Source: Amycolatopsis sulphurea (GTDB lineage: Bacteria; Actinomycetota; Actinomycetes; Mycobacteriales; Pseudonocardiaceae). From it: a DNA stretch of 64,000 nt. The position numbers were made by a program, and so were the translations under genes. The stretch is from assembly GCF_002564045.1 (NCBI RefSeq), contig NZ_PDJK01000002.1:4650001-4714000 (forward strand), in the 5' to 3' direction. Positions 60,985 to 64,000 of the stretch are shown here, piece after piece (the stretch's first letter is position 1; every line of letters starts with the position of its first letter). Below the pieces are notes generated by a model that saw only the letters and a program-made list of their open reading frames with translations, was not told where the DNA came from and made no database searches.

Positions 60985-62427
60985 ATGACCGATCCCTACG
61001 GCCAGCCGGCCGGTCCGCCGCAGGGTCCGCCGCCGTTCGGTGCCCAGCCGGGACAGCCGCCCGGCGTGCCCCCGGCCCCGGGCGGATTTCCTGCGCCGCA
61101 AGGAGGTTTCGGCCAGCCACAGCCGGGTTTTGGCCCGCCGCGGGGTGCCCACGGCGGTTTCGGCCAGCCGCCCGCCGTCGGCTACGCGCCGTCGCCGCAG
61201 CCCGGTTTCGGTGCCCCGCAACCGGGTTACGGCCAGCCCGGATTCGGCGGCCCGAACCCGTACGGCCCGCCGGGTGGTTACGCGAACTGGGGCCTGCGGG
61301 TGCTCGCGATGCTGATCGACTACGGCCCGCTGCTTGCGCTTCACCTGACCGCGATCATTGTCGGCACGATCGGGCTGGGCTCGATTGTCACCGCGATCTG
61401 CTACTTGCTCGCCGGTTTGGGGTCGATCGGCTGGGGCCTCTACAACCGGTGGCTGCGGGGCGGTAACACCGGGCAGTCGCTCGGAAAGCGTGTGGTCGGG
61501 ATCAAGCTCGTCAGCGAGCTGACCGGGCAGCCGATCGGCCCGGCGATGGCCTTCGTGCGCGATCTGACGCACGTGTTCGACGGGTTCGTCTGCTCCGTGG
61601 GCTTCCTGTGGCCGTTGTGGGACGAAAGGGCGCAGACCTTCGCAGACAAGATCATCCGCACCGTGGTGCTGCCCGCGGACGCCCCGGTGCCACCGCAGGC
61701 GTTCGGCTACGGCTCGCCGCAGGCCGGTTTCGGGCCGCCGCCCGGCTTCGGGCACCACCCCTCCGGCGGGTTCGTCCAGCCGCAGGCGGCGTTCGGGCAG
61801 CAGCCCGGTTTCGGACACCCGGGACAGCCGCAGCCGGGATTCGGCCAGCCGTCCTCCGAGGGGTTCGCCCAGCCACAGGCGGGACTTGCCCAGCCGCAGT
61901 CGGGACTTGCTCAGCCGCAGGCGGGATTCGCCCAGCCGCAGGCGGGACTCGCCCAGCCACAGGCGGGATTCGGTCAACCTCAGCCGAGCGTGGGCCAGCC
62001 GGGCCAGCTCCAGCCGGGACTCGGCCAGCAAGTGCCGGGACTCGGCCAGCCGGGCCAGCCGCAGGCCTTCGGCCAGCCCCCGTTCGGCGGGTTCGCCCCG
62101 CCGCCCCTGCCCGGACAGCCCGCTGCCGATCAGCCTGCCGCCGGACTTGCCGCCGCAGGGCAATCCTCCACTGGACAGCCCTCTACCGATCAGCCCGCCA
62201 CCGGGCAACCCGCGCCCGGACCGACGCCGTTCGAGCAACCCGAGCCCGCCCAGGTGGTCCGCCTGGGCGGAGCAGATTCCGTCGACCGAACCCAGATGCT
62301 CAAGGCCGGCGACCCCGCTCCCGAGCGCACCCAAATGCTCAAGCCGGGCGACCCCGCCGACCCGGCTCCCGAGCGAACTCAGACGCTCAAGCCCGACGTC
62401 GCTGCAAAGAGCGACCCACCGGCCTGA
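60985..62427 (+). CDS. RDD-family membrane protein with long Gly/Pro/Gln-rich repeats
   Basis: A 480-residue protein. The ATG at 60985 has AGGGGG ahead; 14 upstream in-frame codons are skipped. Residues up to about 95 are GFGQPQP-like, residues about 95-220 are the RDD domain (WGLRVLAMLIDYGPLLALHL, IGWGLYNRWLRGGNTGQSLGKR), and most of the rest is repeats such as QPQAGLAQ and QPGFGHP. The C-terminus has three (E/D)RTQ(M/T)LK repeats, possible phosphothreonine sites for an FHA partner. Function unknown. Confidence 0.87.
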   Translation: MTDPYGQPAGPPQGPPPFGAQPGQPPGVPPAPGGFPAPQGGFGQPQPGFGPPRGAHGGFGQPPAVGYAPSPQPGFGAPQPGYGQPGFGGPNPYGPPGGYANWGLRVLAMLIDYGPLLALHLTAIIVGTIGLGSIVTAICYLLAGLGSIGWGLYNRWLRGGNTGQSLGKRVVGIKLVSELTGQPIGPAMAFVRDLTHVFDGFVCSVGFLWPLWDERAQTFADKIIRTVVLPADAPVPPQAFGYGSPQAGFGPPPGFGHHPSGGFVQPQAAFGQQPGFGHPGQPQPGFGQPSSEGFAQPQAGLAQPQSGLAQPQAGFAQPQAGLAQPQAGFGQPQPSVGQPGQLQPGLGQQVPGLGQPGQPQAFGQPPFGGFAPPPLPGQPAADQPAAGLAAAGQSSTGQPSTDQPATGQPAPGPTPFEQPEPAQVVRLGGADSVDRTQMLKAGDPAPERTQMLKPGDPADPAPERTQTLKPDVAAKSDPPA

Positions 62428-62454
62428 TCGTCTTTGCCCGTAAGAAAAAGCACA

Positions 62455-62496
62455 AGCCGTGCGCACCCCGGCAGCCGCGGTGCGCACCGGCTCTTT
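62455..62496. terminator. Terminator between the RDD gene and recO
   Basis: AGCCGTGCGCACC and GGTGCGCACCGGCT pair across a CCGGCAGCCGC loop, with CTCTTT following. It starts 28 bases after the RDD stop. Confidence 0.75.
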
Positions 62497-62556
62497 CCGC
62501 CGAACCAGGGGTGTCACCGCCCCGATATCGCCCAGAAGTGGGACGATGCCGGGGTG

Positions 62557-63330
62557 GTGAACCTCTACCGCGACACCGGGGTGGTGCTGCGCACGCACAA
62601 GCTCGGCGAGGCCGACCGGATCATCACCCTGCTCACGCGGCGGCACGGCAAGGTCCGGGCGGTCGCCAAGGGCGTGCGCCGCACCTCGTCCCGGTTCGGC
62701 GCGCGGCTCGAACCGTTCGGTCATGTGGACCTGCAGTTCTATCCCGGGCGCACGCTGGATGTGATCACCCAGGTGGAGACCGTGGACGCGTTCGCGCTGC
62801 CGCTGGTCGCCGACTACCAGCGCTACACCGCCGCCAGCGCCATCGCCGAGACCGCCGACCGGCTCTCCGCGGAGGAGGGCGAACCGGTGCTCAAGCTGTA
62901 CCTGCTGGTCGTCGGCGCGCTGCGGGCGCTGGCCGGTGGGCAGCGGGACGCCTCGCTGGTGCTCGACGCGTTCTTCCTGCGCGCGATGGCCTACGCCGGC
63001 TGGGCGCCCGCGATCACCGAATGCGCCCGCTGCGGGCTGCCCGGCCCGCATGCCGCGTTCAACGTCGCCGCGGGCGGGTCGATGTGCCCGGACTGCCGGA
63101 TCGCCGGATCGGTGCACCCCGCGCCGGAGGTGCTCACTCTGCTCGACGCGTTGCTGCAGGGGGCGTGGACGGTCGCCGAGGCCGCGCCCGGAGTCACCCG
63201 CCGGGACGCGTCCGGGCTGGTCGCGGCGCATCTGCAGTGGCATCTGGAGCGTCAGCTACGGTCGCTGCCGCTCGTGGAGCGGCGTGCCAGGCAGGTGCCT
63301 ACGCCGGGGCAAGTAGGGTCACCCGGGTAG
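62557..63330 (+). CDS. recO: DNA repair protein RecO
   Basis: A 257-residue protein. VNLYRDTGVVLRTHKLGEAD and VRAVAKGVRRTSSRFGARLEPF form the N-terminal OB-fold; CARCGLPGPHAAFNVAAGG and MCPDC supply the four zinc cysteines. RecO loads RecA with RecF/RecR. Start chosen as the GTG giving the family's usual NLYRD start; the adjacent GTG at 62554 is possible. Next gene is uppS, as in Rv2362c-Rv2361c. Confidence 0.94.
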   Translation: MNLYRDTGVVLRTHKLGEADRIITLLTRRHGKVRAVAKGVRRTSSRFGARLEPFGHVDLQFYPGRTLDVITQVETVDAFALPLVADYQRYTAASAIAETADRLSAEEGEPVLKLYLLVVGALRALAGGQRDASLVLDAFFLRAMAYAGWAPAITECARCGLPGPHAAFNVAAGGSMCPDCRIAGSVHPAPEVLTLLDALLQGAWTVAEAAPGVTRRDASGLVAAHLQWHLERQLRSLPLVERRARQVPTPGQVGSPG

Positions 63331-63359
63331 GGAAGCCCACTCGGCAGGAGGACCACGAA

Positions 63360-64000
63360 GTGCTGCGCAGGGGACGCGAGACCCGGGCGTCGGGGTATGA
63401 ATTGCGGGCACCGGACCCGCATCCCACCGGGGCGAAGCCGCCGGAGATCCCGCGCGCGCTGCTCCCGAAGCACGTCGCGCTCGTGATGGACGGCAACGGC
63501 CGCTGGGCCAATCAGCGCGGCCTGCCCCGGATCGAGGGGCACAAGCGCGGCGAAGCGGTGATGATCGACGTCGCGAGCGGCGCGGTCGAGCTGGGCGTGA
63601 AGTGGCTTTCGGTGTACGCGTTCTCCACCGAGAACTGGAAGCGCAGCCCGGAGGAGGTGCGCTTCCTGATGGGCTTCAACCGGGACACCATCCGGCGTCA
63701 GGTGGACTATCTCGGTTCGATCGGCGTACGCATCCGGTGGGCGGGCCGTCGTCCCAAGCTGTGGGCGAGCGTGATCAAGGAACTGCAGATCGCGGAAGAG
63801 AAGACCAAGAACAACACCGCGTTGAACATGACCATGTGCGTCAACTACGGCGGACGCGCGGAGCTGGGCGACGCGATGCGCCGGATCGCCCAGGACGTGG
63901 CGGCGGGCAAGCTGAACCCCGACAAGATCGACGAGCACATCATCGGGAAGTATCTGTACCAGCCGGACATGCCGGATGTGGACCTGTTCCTGCGTCCCTC
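63360..64000 (+). CDS. uppS: Isoprenyl (polyprenyl) diphosphate synthase UppS, truncated by window end
   Basis: GTG at 63360 with AGGAGG ahead opens a cis-prenyltransferase. HVALVMDGNGRWANQRG holds the catalytic Asp and the pyrophosphate site, EGHKRGE binds substrate, and FSTENWKRSPEEV and MCVNYGGRAELGDAMRR are conserved. The window ends at about residue 213, before the last family motif. It makes the C50 or undecaprenyl lipid carrier for cell-wall building (decaprenyl in mycobacteria). Confidence 0.95.
   Translation, partial: MLRRGRETRASGYELRAPDPHPTGAKPPEIPRALLPKHVALVMDGNGRWANQRGLPRIEGHKRGEAVMIDVASGAVELGVKWLSVYAFSTENWKRSPEEVRFLMGFNRDTIRRQVDYLGSIGVRIRWAGRRPKLWASVIKELQIAEEKTKNNTALNMTMCVNYGGRAELGDAMRRIAQDVAAGKLNPDKIDEHIIGKYLYQPDMPDVDLFLRP

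Overview
The window is a high-GC actinobacterial chromosome segment with many GTG starts and ATGA/GTGA gene overlaps. Its housekeeping genes follow the order of the mycobacterial chromosome: nadD-rsfS-gpgP-octT-degV, comEA-comEC, holA, rpsT, lepA, cysH-sulfite reductase, hemW, hrcA-dnaJ-rsmE, phoH-ybeY-corC-cdd-like-era, recO-uppS. F420-linked enzymes, genes for methylglucose lipopolysaccharide (MGLP) precursors and a repeated GTGAAGGG(N)CCCTTCAC palindrome that I associate with Amycolatopsis point to Pseudonocardiaceae, probably Amycolatopsis. The genus is an inference, not a search result.

Layout. 1-4.8 kb: the start of an argS-like gene with an apparent frameshift, a metabolite:H+ symporter, a 1 kb repeat-rich spacer and a RecQ helicase with a phosphoribosyltransferase-like tail. 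5-8.2 kb: NAD/ribosome-silencing/MGLP operon. 8.2-14.9 kb: a DUF3626 gene antisense to degV, comEA-comEC, thrC behind a SAM riboswitch, and holA. 15-20 kb: rpsT, a frameshifted EamA transporter, a glyoxalase-fold protein, a methyltransferase and lepA. 20-29 kb is accessory: a wrecked Uma2 gene, repeat arrays, single enzymes, an amino acid permease, and a secreted RNase with its barstar-like inhibitor. 29-35 kb: assimilatory sulfate reduction operon (leader peptide, sulfite reductase, small zinc-ribbon protein, cysH, cysD, cysN, sirohydrochlorin chelatase). 35-40 kb: hemW, a quinone oxidoreductase, a dead TetR gene, a siderophore reductase behind an iron box, and a serine hydrolase. 40-49 kb: a cluster for pyrimidine/hydantoin catabolism (F420-type oxidoreductase, dihydropyrimidinase, beta-ureidopropionase, NCS1 permease, PucR regulator, MmsA). 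49-50.2 kb: a decayed ESX-type effector module. 50.6-64 kb: conserved heat-shock, RNA-processing and envelope genes; phoH carries an intein and the window ends inside uppS.

Most notable: (1) a 337-aa intein in PhoH with the Ala1, block-B Trp and block-F Cys signature of class 3 inteins; (2) three copies of a 206-290 bp miniature inverted-repeat element with about 22-bp terminal repeats and 10-11 bp target duplications, one of them splitting two coupled genes of the decayed ESX module; (3) a 47-bp nested palindrome that also lies inside that element; (4) a pyrimidine catabolic cluster lacking the classical dihydropyrimidine dehydrogenase but holding an F420-type oxidoreductase in its place.

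Several non-essential genes (EamA, Uma2, the EspC-like gene), and the argS-like start, carry single-base losses at or beside short base runs. These could be true decay or assembly error, and each affected entry says so.
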